Origin: Rhodobacter sp.
Lineage (GTDB): Bacteria; Pseudomonadota; Alphaproteobacteria; Rhodobacterales; Rhodobacteraceae
Reading direction: 5' to 3'
NCBI GenBank assembly: GCA_030066215.1
Contig: JASJCA010000014.1
Location: 1-64,000, forward strand
Length of the DNA stretch: 64,000 bases
Positions within the stretch are counted from its first letter, which is position 1; each line of letters starts with the position of its first letter. Shown in pieces: positions 25,399 to 34,214 of the stretch. Below the pieces are notes generated by a model. The model was not told the origin of the DNA. It did not search any database and worked only from the letters and a program-made list of their open reading frames with translations. The position numbers and the translations under genes were made by a program.

Positions 25399-26292
25399 AT
25401 GGATGCACACGAACTGGGCTACTTCACCGAAGCGACCTCGGCCGAGGTCGTCGCTGGCCGCAACAAGAACGCCGAAAGCGACCGGCTGCGCGAGGTGATG
25501 GAGGTGATCACCCGCAAGCTGCACGAGGCGATCAAGGAGATCGAGCCGACCCAGGAGGAGTGGTTCGAGGCGATCATGTTCCTGACCCGCACGGGCCATA
25601 TGTGCGACGACTGGCGGCAGGAATTCATCCTGCTCAGCGACGTCCTGGGCGTGTCGATGCTGGTCGACGCGGTGAACTCGCGGCGGCCCACCGGCGCCAG
25701 CGAGAACACCGTGCTGGGGCCGTTCCATGTGGGCGACGCGCCGGAATACCAGATGGGCCACAACATCTGCCTCGACCAGAAGGGTGACGATATGGTGGTC
25801 CGCGGCACAGTGCGCGACGTCGATGGCAACCCGCTGGAGGGCGTCAAGATCGACGTCTGGCAGGCCAACGACGAAGGCTTCTACGACGTCCAGCAAAAGG
25901 GCATCCAGCCCGATTTCAACCTGCGCGGCGTGTTCCGGACCGGGGCCGACGGCACCTATTGGTTCCGCGCTGTGCGGCCCAAGCACTACTCGATCCCCGC
26001 CGACGGGCCGGTAGGCGACCTGTTGCGGCGCCTGGGGCGGCACCCGTTCCGGCCGGCGCATCTGCACTACATCGTGTCGAAGGACGGCTATGACGAGCTG
26101 ACCACGCATATCTTCGACCCCGACGACGAATACCTGCACTCGGACGCCGTGTTCGGGGTCAAGCAGTCGCTGATCGCCGAGTTCGTCCGCGTCGAGGAGC
26201 CCGAGCGGGCCAAGGCGGTCGGCTTCGACGGGCCCTATTGGGACGTCGAGTTCGACTTCGTCCTGGCGCCCAAGGCGGCGAAGGCGGCCTGA
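25399..26292 (+). CDS. Hydroxyquinol 1,2-dioxygenase (intradiol)
   Basis: 297 residues. N-terminal helical dimer domain, then the intradiol barrel. The four Fe(III) ligands are Y162 (EGFYDVQ), Y197 (KHYSIP), H221 and H223 (PAHLHY), as in characterised hydroxyquinol dioxygenases. It cleaves hydroxyquinol between C1 and C2 to maleylacetate, the substrate of the reductase at 16881-17954. It lies 12 bases after the hydroxylase gene, with AGGAGA before its ATG. Confidence 0.93.
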   Translation: MDAHELGYFTEATSAEVVAGRNKNAESDRLREVMEVITRKLHEAIKEIEPTQEEWFEAIMFLTRTGHMCDDWRQEFILLSDVLGVSMLVDAVNSRRPTGASENTVLGPFHVGDAPEYQMGHNICLDQKGDDMVVRGTVRDVDGNPLEGVKIDVWQANDEGFYDVQQKGIQPDFNLRGVFRTGADGTYWFRAVRPKHYSIPADGPVGDLLRRLGRHPFRPAHLHYIVSKDGYDELTTHIFDPDDEYLHSDAVFGVKQSLIAEFVRVEEPERAKAVGFDGPYWDVEFDFVLAPKAAKAA

Positions 26293-26296
26293 CGCG

Positions 26297-26965
26297 ATGA
26301 AGGACATGCCCCCGACCGACACCGAAACGCTCGACCGCGAGGCCCGCGCCGCGGCGCAGGCGCTGCAGGACGAGCGGTTGATCGCCGACCCGGACACGCT
26401 GCGGCTGCTCTTCACAGAGGCGCGCACGCATTACGGCTGGCACGGCCGCGAGGTGACCGACGAAACCCTGCGGCGGATCCATGAGATCGCCAAGATGGGT
26501 CCGACCTCGATGAACCAGCAGCCGATGCGGGTTCTGTTCATCCGGTCGGACGAGGCCAAGGACCGGCTGGAGCCGTGCCTGTTCAAGGCTAACAAACCCA
26601 AGATGCGCGCCGCCCCGGTGACCGCCATCGTCGCCTACGACCTGAACTTCTGGGAGGAACTGCCGCGGCTCTTCCCGCCCAACAAGGACGCCAGCGACAT
26701 CTTCCGCAACAACGCCACCGCGGCGCAGATCAACGCCTTCCGCAACGGCACGCTGCAGGGCGCCTATCTGATGCTGGCGGCGCGCGCGGTGGGGCTCGAT
26801 ATCGGCGCGATGTCGGGCTTCGACAACGCCAAGCTCGACGAGGAGTTCTTTCACGGCACCTCGCTGAAATCGAATTTCCTGATCAACCTGGGCTACGCGG
26901 ACACCGCCAAGATCTTCCGGCGGCTGCCCCGGCTCGACTACGACACAGTGTGTCAGACGCTATAG
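26297..26965 (+). CDS. Nitroreductase-family oxidoreductase, RutE-like
   Basis: 222 residues of the FMN nitroreductase fold, subfamily of malonic semialdehyde reductase RutE (KMGPTSMNQQPMRVLFI, AFRNGTLQGAYLMLAARAVGLDIGAMSGF). RutE reduces malonic semialdehyde to 3-hydroxypropionate. In a hydroxyquinol operon it might instead reduce a quinone by-product of the labile trihydroxybenzene or a semialdehyde. About 25 residues longer than RutE at the N-terminus. Spacing to its neighbours is 4 and 12 bases, so it is in the operon. Confidence 0.85.
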   Translation: MKDMPPTDTETLDREARAAAQALQDERLIADPDTLRLLFTEARTHYGWHGREVTDETLRRIHEIAKMGPTSMNQQPMRVLFIRSDEAKDRLEPCLFKANKPKMRAAPVTAIVAYDLNFWEELPRLFPPNKDASDIFRNNATAAQINAFRNGTLQGAYLMLAARAVGLDIGAMSGFDNAKLDEEFFHGTSLKSNFLINLGYADTAKIFRRLPRLDYDTVCQTL

Positions 26966-26977
26966 GGAGGCGCGCCA

Positions 26978-27370
26978 ATGTCCGGACCGACGATCACCAA
27001 AGACGACATCCTGAAGGCCTCGGCCGGTATGCTGCAAAAACAGCTCTACGCCGTCTTCACCACGCCCACGAACGGGTTGGGCCCGGTGATGGAGAACATC
27101 GAAGAGCACCTGAAATTCCAGGTCGAGCTGGAACAGAAGGGCATCATGCTAGGGGCCGGGCCGTTCTGGGCCGATGACGAGCATACCTGGAATGGCGAGG
27201 GCATGGTGATCATCCGCGCCGACAGCCTGGCCCTCGCCCGGCAGATCGCCGAAAGCGACCCGATGCACAGCTCTGGCGCGCGGTCCTTCACCGTGCGGCC
27301 CTGGCTTTTGAACGAAGGGCGGATCACCGTCACGGTCGATTTCTCGACCGGCCAACACGCCGTCGCATGA
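26978..27370 (+). CDS. YciI-like protein
   Basis: 130 residues with a ferredoxin-like YCII domain (KQLYAVFTTPTNG, EHLKFQVELEQKGIMLGAGPF, MVIIRADSLALARQIAESDP). YciI proteins resemble muconolactone isomerase in fold and can act as small hydrolases or isomerases. Between the ring-cleavage genes and the TRAP transporter it may handle a lactone or act as an accessory protein. It has an N-terminal extension of about 20 residues. Confidence 0.8.
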   Translation: MSGPTITKDDILKASAGMLQKQLYAVFTTPTNGLGPVMENIEEHLKFQVELEQKGIMLGAGPFWADDEHTWNGEGMVIIRADSLALARQIAESDPMHSSGARSFTVRPWLLNEGRITVTVDFSTGQHAVA

Positions 27371-27399
27371 CCGGCGGCGACCATAGAGGGAGGAGACCG

Positions 27400-28446
27400 A
27401 TGAACACGAAGATTGCGGCGCTGGCGATTGGTCTGGCGGCCACCGCGGCGGGGGCGGAGACCTACAATTTGACCATGGCCTCGAGCCATCCCACCGTGCT
27501 GCCCTGGGTCGGGCAGTTGTCGACCCTGGTGGTGGCGGAGTCCAATGCCCGGCTCGAGGCGATGGGGTCAGAGGACCGGATCGAATGGACCGAGGCCTAT
27601 GGCGGCGCGCTGTACGGCTTCAAGGACACGCTGGAGGCGGTTGGCGACGGTCTGACCGATGCCGGCTGGGTCGGCACGCTGTGGGAGGGCTCGAAGATGC
27701 CCCTGCAGAACGTGACCTACTTCACGCCGTTCGTCAGCGACGACCTGGTGGCCACTCTGCAGATCATGAACGAGCTACACCGCGAACTGCCGCAGCTGCA
27801 GGAAGCCTGGGACGACCAGAACGTGGTGTTCCTGGGCGCCAGCGGGGTCGAGACCTATCACCTTCTGACCAACTTCCCGGTGACCTCGATCGCCGATCTC
27901 GAGGGCCGCAAGATCCTCGCCCCCGGTCCCTCGGCGAACTGGATCAAGCACCTGGGCGCGGTGCCGGTGAACGGCGCGCTGCCGACCTATTACAACCAGG
28001 TCCAGACCGGCGTCGCCGATGGTATGGTAGTGATCCTGACCGGCGCCTTCCCCAACAAGCATTACGAGGTGGCGCCCTACGTCACGCTGGTGGGGATCGG
28101 CGCGCATATGACCGGCGGGCTCGGCATCAACAAGGACGTCTGGGACGGGCTGTCGGACGACGTGCGCCAGGTGCTGCGCGCGCTCGGCGAGGACTACACC
28201 GTCGCCCATGCCGAAGAGGTGATGGCGCGCTACGAGACCTTCCTGGCCAAGCTGCCCGAAGTCGGCGCGACGGTGACCGAGCTGCCGATGGCCGATGTCG
28301 AGGCCTGGAAGGCGGGGCTGCCGAACCTGGCCGGGGACTGGGCCGCAGCCAATGCCGATGCCGGCGCCGCCGAGGTGATCGCGGCCTACATGGCCAAGGT
28401 GCGCGCGGCGGGGCTGGAGCCCAAGATCGCCTGGGACGACCGTTAG
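27400..28446 (+). CDS. TRAP transporter substrate-binding protein (DctP-type)
   Basis: 348 residues. Sec signal to about residue 19 (ATAAGAETY), then a DctP fold (WTEAYGGALYGFKDTLEAVGDGLTDAGWVGT; GRKILAPGPSANWIKHLGAVPV; YNQVQTGVADGMVV). The ATG at 27400 follows GGGAGGAGA and is preferred over a frame start 33 bases upstream. Receptor for the fused DctQM permease encoded next. Ligand probably an aromatic acid or a pathway intermediate. Confidence 0.9.
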   Translation: MNTKIAALAIGLAATAAGAETYNLTMASSHPTVLPWVGQLSTLVVAESNARLEAMGSEDRIEWTEAYGGALYGFKDTLEAVGDGLTDAGWVGTLWEGSKMPLQNVTYFTPFVSDDLVATLQIMNELHRELPQLQEAWDDQNVVFLGASGVETYHLLTNFPVTSIADLEGRKILAPGPSANWIKHLGAVPVNGALPTYYNQVQTGVADGMVVILTGAFPNKHYEVAPYVTLVGIGAHMTGGLGINKDVWDGLSDDVRQVLRALGEDYTVAHAEEVMARYETFLAKLPEVGATVTELPMADVEAWKAGLPNLAGDWAAANADAGAAEVIAAYMAKVRAAGLEPKIAWDDR

Positions 28447-28459
28447 GCCCGGGCCGGGC

Positions 28460-30421
28460 GTGGTCCTGACCGAACGCCAGCTCCGCCACGGTGCGGACCG
28501 GATCGAGGCGGGCGTCGCGGCGCTGACCGGCGCGGTCAGCGGCGCGGCGTCGGTCTGGATTTTTTGCCTGATGATCCTGATCTGCGCCGACATCTTCGGG
28601 CGCAGCGTGCTCAATGCCCCGGTCCAGGGCGTGGCCGAAATCGTCGCCAATTCGATCGTCGCCATCGTGTTTCTGCAGGCGGCGCATGCGCTGATGACCG
28701 GGCGGATGACCCGCACCGACATCCTGATCGGCGCGCTGGAGGACAAACGCCCCTTCGCCGCCGCCGCGATCCGGCTGGTGTTTCACGCCGCCGGGCTCGC
28801 GGTCTTCGCGCTGATCGCTCAGGGCACCTGGCCCAAGCTGGTGGACGCCTGGGTCGAGAACGAGTTCTTCGGCGCCCAGGGCGTCTTCACCGCGCCGGTC
28901 TGGCCGATCAAGGCCTGCCTCTTCGGCGGTTCGCTGCTGACCTGCCTGGCCTTCGCCGCCAAGGCGCTTCTCGACGTCAAGGTGCTGGTGGGCGAGGGCC
29001 GGGTGGCGCCGCTGACGGTTCGGCACACGGTGCTGCAGACGCCGAAGGGCTGGCCCTTCGTCATCGGCTTCGCCGTTCTGTTGGTGCTGGGCTACGCGGT
29101 CTTTGCCGCCGATCTCGGCCGGATCCAGATCGGATTCGCCGCCATCGCCTTCATGCTGGTGCTGATCTTTTCCGGCGCGCATATCGCGGTGGCGCTGATC
29201 GTGCTGTCGTTTCTGGGCATCTGGCTCATCCGCGACAACCCGACCGTGGCGGTGCGCAGCCTGGCCTTGGCCGCCGACGGGGCGATCAACCGCTATCTTT
29301 TCGGCGTGGTGCCGCTGTTCGTGCTGATGGGGCTGGTGGTCGATGCCGCCGATATCGGCCGAGACGCGTTCCGGGTGGCGGCCTGGCTGTTGCAGCGGGT
29401 GCGCGGCGGGCTCGGCATGGCGACGGTGGCGGCGAACGCCGTCTTCGCCTCGATCACCGGCATCTCCATCGCCTCGGCCGCGGTCTTCGCCCGGGTGGCG
29501 GTGCCGCAGATGGTCGCCAACGGCTACAACAACCGCTTCGCGCTCGGCGTCGTGGCCGGGTCCTCGGTCTTGGGCATGCTGATCCCGCCCTCGCTGTTGC
29601 TGATCATCTACGGGGTTTTGGCCGAGCAATCGGTGGGCGCGCTGTTTCTGGCCGCGATCGTGCCGGGGGTGCTGCTGGCCACGGTCTTCGGGCTCGGCAT
29701 CTACGGCATGGCGCGGCTGCGCCCGCGGATGGTGATGCAATCCGACCGCCCGACCGTGATCGAGGGCGAAAGTTGGGGCAGCGCTGCGGCGAAGCTCGCA
29801 CCGATCGGGGCGCTGGTGCTGATCGTGCTGGGCGGGATCTATTCCGGCGTCTTCACCCCCACCGAGGCCGGCGCGGCGGGTGCGGCGGCGGCGATCCTGG
29901 TGGCGCTGGCGCGGCGCAAGCTGAACTGGCGCCGCTTCTGGCGCGTGCTGGTCGAGACCGGCCTGGTCTCGGTCTCGATCCTGATGCTGATCGTTGCCGC
30001 CTCGATGTACTCGCGCATGCTGACCCTGTCGACGATCCCGCAGGAGGTGACGGGGATGTTCACCGAGGCCGGGTTGGGGCTATACGGCTTCCTGCTGGTC
30101 TATGTCGCCATCGTGATCGTGATGGGGATGATCCTCGATTCGACCTCGATCATGCTGATCCTTTTGCCGCTGGCGCTGCCGATCGTCACCGGGCTCGGCG
30201 GCGATCTGATCTGGTTCGGCATTGTCACCGTGATCGCGGTCGAGATCGGGCTGTTGACGCCGCCCTTCGGGCTGACCGTCTACGTGGTCAAGGCCACCAT
30301 TGCGGACCGGTCGACCACCCTGGGCGACATCTTCGCCGGGACCTTCCCGTTCGTGGTGATGATGACCCTGGTCACGCTGATCCTGATCTTCGTGCCGTCC
30401 CTCAGCCTGGTGTTCCGATAG
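28460..30421 (+). CDS. TRAP transporter fused small and large permease (DctQM)
   Basis: 653 residues. Residues 1 to about 180 are DctQ (four membrane segments, DIFGRSVLNAPVQGVAE). Residues about 205-653 are DctM (VVPLFVLMGLVVDAADI, GSSVLGMLIPPSLLLIIYGVLAEQSVG, IYSGVFTPTEAGAAGA, EIGLLTPPFGLTVYVVK). The GTG at 28460 is the only sensible start. Sodium or proton gradient-driven importer in the inner membrane, working with DctP. Confidence 0.9.
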   Translation: MVLTERQLRHGADRIEAGVAALTGAVSGAASVWIFCLMILICADIFGRSVLNAPVQGVAEIVANSIVAIVFLQAAHALMTGRMTRTDILIGALEDKRPFAAAAIRLVFHAAGLAVFALIAQGTWPKLVDAWVENEFFGAQGVFTAPVWPIKACLFGGSLLTCLAFAAKALLDVKVLVGEGRVAPLTVRHTVLQTPKGWPFVIGFAVLLVLGYAVFAADLGRIQIGFAAIAFMLVLIFSGAHIAVALIVLSFLGIWLIRDNPTVAVRSLALAADGAINRYLFGVVPLFVLMGLVVDAADIGRDAFRVAAWLLQRVRGGLGMATVAANAVFASITGISIASAAVFARVAVPQMVANGYNNRFALGVVAGSSVLGMLIPPSLLLIIYGVLAEQSVGALFLAAIVPGVLLATVFGLGIYGMARLRPRMVMQSDRPTVIEGESWGSAAAKLAPIGALVLIVLGGIYSGVFTPTEAGAAGAAAAILVALARRKLNWRRFWRVLVETGLVSVSILMLIVAASMYSRMLTLSTIPQEVTGMFTEAGLGLYGFLLVYVAIVIVMGMILDSTSIMLILLPLALPIVTGLGGDLIWFGIVTVIAVEIGLLTPPFGLTVYVVKATIADRSTTLGDIFAGTFPFVVMMTLVTLILIFVPSLSLVFR

Positions 30422-30430
30422 GAGGAAGAG

Positions 30431-30736
30431 ATGCGTTTCGTGGTTCATGCCTTGGACAAGCCCGATGCTCTGCCGCGCCGGTTGGAAGTGCTTGCCGCCC
30501 ACCGCGCCTATCTCGACACCGCCCCGGCGCGGCACGGGGTGAGGGTGCTGCTGTCGGGCCCGATGACGGCGGATGACGGTGAGGCGATGCTGGGCTCGTT
30601 CTTCCTGCTCGAGGCGCCGAACCGGGCAGCGGTCGAGGCGATGTTCGCCGAAGACCCGATTGCCACGGCGAATGTCTGGGCCGCGGTCACCATGACGGCG
30701 GTCTCGATCCGGCAGAACAACATGGGTGGCGGGTAG
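30431..30736 (+). CDS. YciI family protein, second copy
   Basis: 101 residues. The YCII His/Asp pair is visible (VLAAHRAYLDT and FAEDPIA), with the LSGPM turn typical of the family. Nine bases after the TRAP permease gene, with AGGAAGAG before the ATG, so it ends the aromatic operon. Shorter and closer to canonical YciI than the one at 26978-27370. Function in the pathway unknown. Confidence 0.85.
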   Translation: MRFVVHALDKPDALPRRLEVLAAHRAYLDTAPARHGVRVLLSGPMTADDGEAMLGSFFLLEAPNRAAVEAMFAEDPIATANVWAAVTMTAVSIRQNNMGGG

Positions 30737-30795
30737 GGTGGCTTTGGCGCGACTTTGCGTGCTTGCGGATTGGTTGGCGCCAAAAACCCTCCACA

Positions 30796-30960
30796 GGCGC
30801 GGAATCAAGGCCGCAGGCCGCCGCGCCATCGCCGACCCGCCCCGGAGGGGCGGCGATTAGTCGACACCTGCACACCGCGTGAGGTCCTACGGACTTGATT
30901 GCCATAAAGCACAGCAGAACGAACGTCGGTTCGCCACCCCGCGGGTCGGCGATGGCGCGG
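30796..30960 (+). repeat. R1 repeat, copy 1
   Basis: Intergenic element of 165 bases. Stem A: GGCGCGG (30796) pairs with CCGCGCC (30821), with inner hairpin GGCC-GCA-GGCC. The 20-base segment 30821-30840 is the exact reverse complement of 30941-30960, giving terminal inverted repeats. A central block holds TCCTACGGA and CATAAAG, followed by a right hairpin beginning TCGCCACCCC. It lies between convergent genes. Three other copies are at 41281, 58726 and 61993. Confidence 0.85.
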
Positions 30961-31022
30961 CTCCGCTCTGCGGTGTCAACGCACCTTCAGTCGAAAACCA
31001 CCCACGCGCGCCGCCCCGCGCC

Positions 31023-32240
31023 TCAGATCACCGCCCGCTCCAACAGCGGCGCGCCGGCGGCGATCCGGTCGTAGCGCAACGGCGTCAGGTCGAGGCTGCG
31101 GAACACGCCATAGGTCAGCCATTCGGCGGTGGCACGCCCCATGGCCGGCGCCTGCTGCAGGCCGTGACCGGAAAACCCATTGAGAAACAGGAAGTTCTCC
31201 ACTTCCGGATGCGGACCCACCACCGCATTCTGGTCGAGCGTGTTGTAGGCGTAATGCCCGGCCCATTCGCTCACCACCCGGATCGCCTCGAATTGCGGGA
31301 TGCGCGTGGCGAGCACCGGCCAGACGTGGTCCAGCCAGCGGCCCGGGTCCATCTCGAAATCGTCGGGGTCCACCGCCGGATCGGGGTCGGGCGCGGCGCC
31401 GGCGAGGTAGGTCTCGGGCCCGTCCTGGCGCACGTGCACGCCCGAGGGGTCGATGGTCAGCGGCAGCGCGCGGTCGAGCGGGCGCTCGGCGCGGAACACC
31501 CAGGAAAAGCGCTTGCGCGGCTCGACCGGCAGGTCGAGCCCGGCCATCGCCGCGGTGCGCGCCGCCCGGGGGCCGGAGGCGTTGACCACATGGCCGCAGG
31601 CGACGCGACGCCCCGAGGCCAGCGTCACGCCCGTCACTTGCGCGCCCTCGCGGGTCATCGCCACGACCTCGCCGGCCACATATTCGACCCCGCCCTCGCG
31701 GGCCTTGCGGCGGAACCAGTCGAACACGGTGCCGCCGTCCCAATAGCCCTCGTCCTTGCGGTTGATCGAGCCCAGCAGGATATCGTCGAGCCGGTAGAAC
31801 GGGTAACGGGCGGCGATCTCATCGGGCGTCAGCAGCTCGGTCTCGGCCCCTTCGGCGCGCTGCACCGTCTGATTGGCGCGCAAGATTGCGGCCGCGGCCT
31901 CGGTATCGGCCAGATACATGTAGCCGAAGGTCTGGATCGTCAGGTCCGGCACCCGCGGGTCGCCGCCCATCCGCCGGCGCAGGTCCTTCACGAAGCGGGC
32001 AGTGAACTGCGACATGCGGATGTTTAGCGGGTGCGAGAACTGCTGCCGGATCGAGGAATTGGTGTGCGCGGTCGAGCACATCGCGTAGCTCGGGTCACGT
32101 TCAACGACCAGGACCGAGCCGTCGAAGTCGGGATTGTCGGCGAGAAACCAGGCGGTCGACGAGCCCATGATTGCGCCGCCCACGATCACCACGTCGTAGG
32201 CGCGCCGCGATGGCTCGGTCGGCAACCTACTGTCGGTCAT
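31023..32240 (-). CDS. FAD-dependent oxidoreductase, DAO family
   Basis: 405 residues. FAD-binding motif DVVIVGGAIMGSSTAWFLA near residue 16, SSIRQQFSHPLNI typical of sarcosine/dimethylglycine oxidase relatives and a C-terminal GFSGHGLQQAPAMG that contacts the flavin. Members oxidise secondary or tertiary amines or 2-hydroxy acids. The substrate is not readable. The gene stands alone, convergent with the aromatic operon and upstream of metG on the same strand by 78 bases, so the two could be co-transcribed. Confidence 0.85.
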   Translation of the reverse strand: MTDSRLPTEPSRRAYDVVIVGGAIMGSSTAWFLADNPDFDGSVLVVERDPSYAMCSTAHTNSSIRQQFSHPLNIRMSQFTARFVKDLRRRMGGDPRVPDLTIQTFGYMYLADTEAAAAILRANQTVQRAEGAETELLTPDEIAARYPFYRLDDILLGSINRKDEGYWDGGTVFDWFRRKAREGGVEYVAGEVVAMTREGAQVTGVTLASGRRVACGHVVNASGPRAARTAAMAGLDLPVEPRKRFSWVFRAERPLDRALPLTIDPSGVHVRQDGPETYLAGAAPDPDPAVDPDDFEMDPGRWLDHVWPVLATRIPQFEAIRVVSEWAGHYAYNTLDQNAVVGPHPEVENFLFLNGFSGHGLQQAPAMGRATAEWLTYGVFRSLDLTPLRYDRIAAGAPLLERAVI

Positions 32241-32318
32241 GGTACGCCCTCTTGCCCTAGCGCCGCCGCAGGCTGGCGGGTCAGGCCCCAGCGTAGCACG
32301 GATCGGGGCGCGGCGGGG

Positions 32319-34037
32319 TCAGCCGCGGGTCCCGGCGAACCGGTCCTGCCAGTCGGCGCGCTCGTCGTCGGTGATCTTGCGGAAGAGGTTGTCGGGCACG
32401 GTGAAACCGTGGCCGGGCGGCAGCGCGGAAAGCGCGGCGCCGACATCCTCGGGCCAGGCCGCGTCGCCTGCGTCGAGCGCATCCAGCAGCGTCGTCGCCG
32501 CATCGGGCAGGAAAGGTCGCGACAGCACCGCGTAAAGCCGGATCAGGTTCAGCGACAGGCGGATGATCACGGCGGCCCGGTCGGGGTCGTCCTTAAACGC
32601 GGCCCAAGGCGCGGCCTCCTGCAGATATTCGTTGCCGGCCGCCCAGATTGCGCGCAGCTCGGTCGCCGCCTTGCGCACCTCGATCGCCTCCATGTGGCCC
32701 TCGTAGGCACGCACCCGCGCGGAGAGATCCGCGATCAGCGCCGTCTCGCGCGCGCCCGGCGCGCCGCCTTCGGGCACCGCCTCACCGAAGCGAGACCGGC
32801 AGAACTTTGTCACCCGGCTGACGAAGTTACCCAGCACGTCGGCGAGATCCTTGTTCACCGAGGCCTGGAAATTTTCCCAGGTGAACTCGCTGTCCGAGGA
32901 TTCCGGCGCGTGGGACAACAGCCACCAGCGCCAGTAATCGGCGGGCAGGATCGCCAGCGCCTGGTCCATGAACACGCCGCGGCCCTGGCTCGTCGAAAAC
33001 TGCCCGCCGTCGTAATTGAGGTAGTTGAACGATTTGATGAAGTCGACCAGCTTCCAGGGATCGCCGGAGCCGATGATGGTGGCCGGGAACGACAGCGTGT
33101 GGAACGGCACGTTGTCCTTGCCCATGAACTGGACGTAGCGGACGTCGTCCGCGCCCTCGTCGGTGCGCCACCAGCGGCGCCAGGCGCCGTCGCCCTTCCC
33201 CTCGCCGTCGGCCCATTCCTTGGTCGCGGCGATGTATTCGATCGGCGCGTCGAACCAGACGTAGAACACCTTGTCCTCCATCCCCGGCCACGGCGCGTCG
33301 CCCCTTTTCACCGGCACGCCCCAGTCGAGATCGCGGGTGATGCCGCGGTCCTGCAGCCCGTCGCCGTCGTGCAGCCATTTCTTGGCGATCGAGGTTGTCA
33401 GGATCGGCCAGCCCTCTTGCGCGTCGATCCAGGCATCCAGCCGGTCCTTCAGCGCCGACTGCCGCAGAAAGAGGTGCGTGGTCTCGCGTACCTCGAGGTC
33501 GGTCGAGCCCGAGATCGCCGAGCGCGGGTCGATCAGGTCGGTGGGGTCGAGCTGTTTGGTGCAGTTCTCGCATTGGTCGCCGCGGGCGCGATCGTAACCG
33601 CAATTGGGGCAGGTGCCCTCGATATAGCGATCCGGCAGGAACCGGCCGTCGGCGTTGGAATAAACCTGGCGTTCGGCTCGCTCTTCGATCAGCCCGTTCT
33701 CGGCCAGGCGTCCGGCGAAATACTGCGTCAGGCGGCGGTTCTGCGGCGAGGACGAGCGGCCGAACTTGTCGAAGGACAGCCGGAAGCCGTCGCCGAGCTC
33801 TTTCTGCACCGCCCACATCTCGGCGCAGTATTCGGCCACCGGCTTGCCGGCCTTGGCGGCGGCCAGCTCGGCCGGGGTGCCGTGCTCGTCGGTGGCGCAG
33901 ATGAACATCACCTCGTGGCCGCGGGCGCGCATGTAGCGGGCATAAAGATCGGCCGGCAGCATACTGCCGACGAGATTGCCCAAGTGCTTGATCCCATTGA
34001 TATACGGGATCGCCGAGGTGATCAGGATACGTGCCAT
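32319..34037 (-). CDS. metG: Methionyl-tRNA synthetase
   Basis: 572 residues. The ATG at 34037 gives the family start [20 protein letters not shown], which holds the HIGH-type motif (KHLGN). The zinc knuckle is [17 protein letters not shown]. The KMSKS loop reads FSTSQGRG, a variant form found in alphaproteobacterial enzymes. The anticodon-binding domain is complete and no C-terminal tRNA-binding extension is present. Essential cytoplasmic enzyme that charges initiator and elongator tRNA-Met. Confidence 0.95.
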   Translation of the reverse strand: MARILITSAIPYINGIKHLGNLVGSMLPADLYARYMRARGHEVMFICATDEHGTPAELAAAKAGKPVAEYCAEMWAVQKELGDGFRLSFDKFGRSSSPQNRRLTQYFAGRLAENGLIEERAERQVYSNADGRFLPDRYIEGTCPNCGYDRARGDQCENCTKQLDPTDLIDPRSAISGSTDLEVRETTHLFLRQSALKDRLDAWIDAQEGWPILTTSIAKKWLHDGDGLQDRGITRDLDWGVPVKRGDAPWPGMEDKVFYVWFDAPIEYIAATKEWADGEGKGDGAWRRWWRTDEGADDVRYVQFMGKDNVPFHTLSFPATIIGSGDPWKLVDFIKSFNYLNYDGGQFSTSQGRGVFMDQALAILPADYWRWWLLSHAPESSDSEFTWENFQASVNKDLADVLGNFVSRVTKFCRSRFGEAVPEGGAPGARETALIADLSARVRAYEGHMEAIEVRKAATELRAIWAAGNEYLQEAAPWAAFKDDPDRAAVIIRLSLNLIRLYAVLSRPFLPDAATTLLDALDAGDAAWPEDVGAALSALPPGHGFTVPDNLFRKITDDERADWQDRFAGTRG

Positions 34038-34214
34038 GCGCGCCGTCCGGGTCAGGGTCGCGCCCGCTTTAGCCCAAGCCGCCGGGCGGCGCCAGCCGCC
34101 GCTTGCCTGGGATCCGGCGGCAACGCGCGCCAGGATGGAGATCCAGCCGATCACCCGGTCGTGGTCCCAGGACGGCGATGAGCTGTGCCCTAGGACCGCC
34201 CGACGTCCGGATCG

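Noticed and set aside
23962-26427. 821-codon minus-strand frame opposite the hydroxylase and dioxygenase genes.
   Set aside because: Composition is typical antisense sequence, and the plus-strand genes have clear catalytic residues.
30879-30960. Short open frames within R1 copies that share peptides such as RRFATPRVGDGA.
   Set aside because: The similarity follows the DNA repeat and its hairpins; no ribosome sites, and frames differ in length between copies.
32031-34181. 716-codon plus-strand frame opposite metG.
   Set aside because: Antisense to an essential, fully intact gene and without any recognisable domain.
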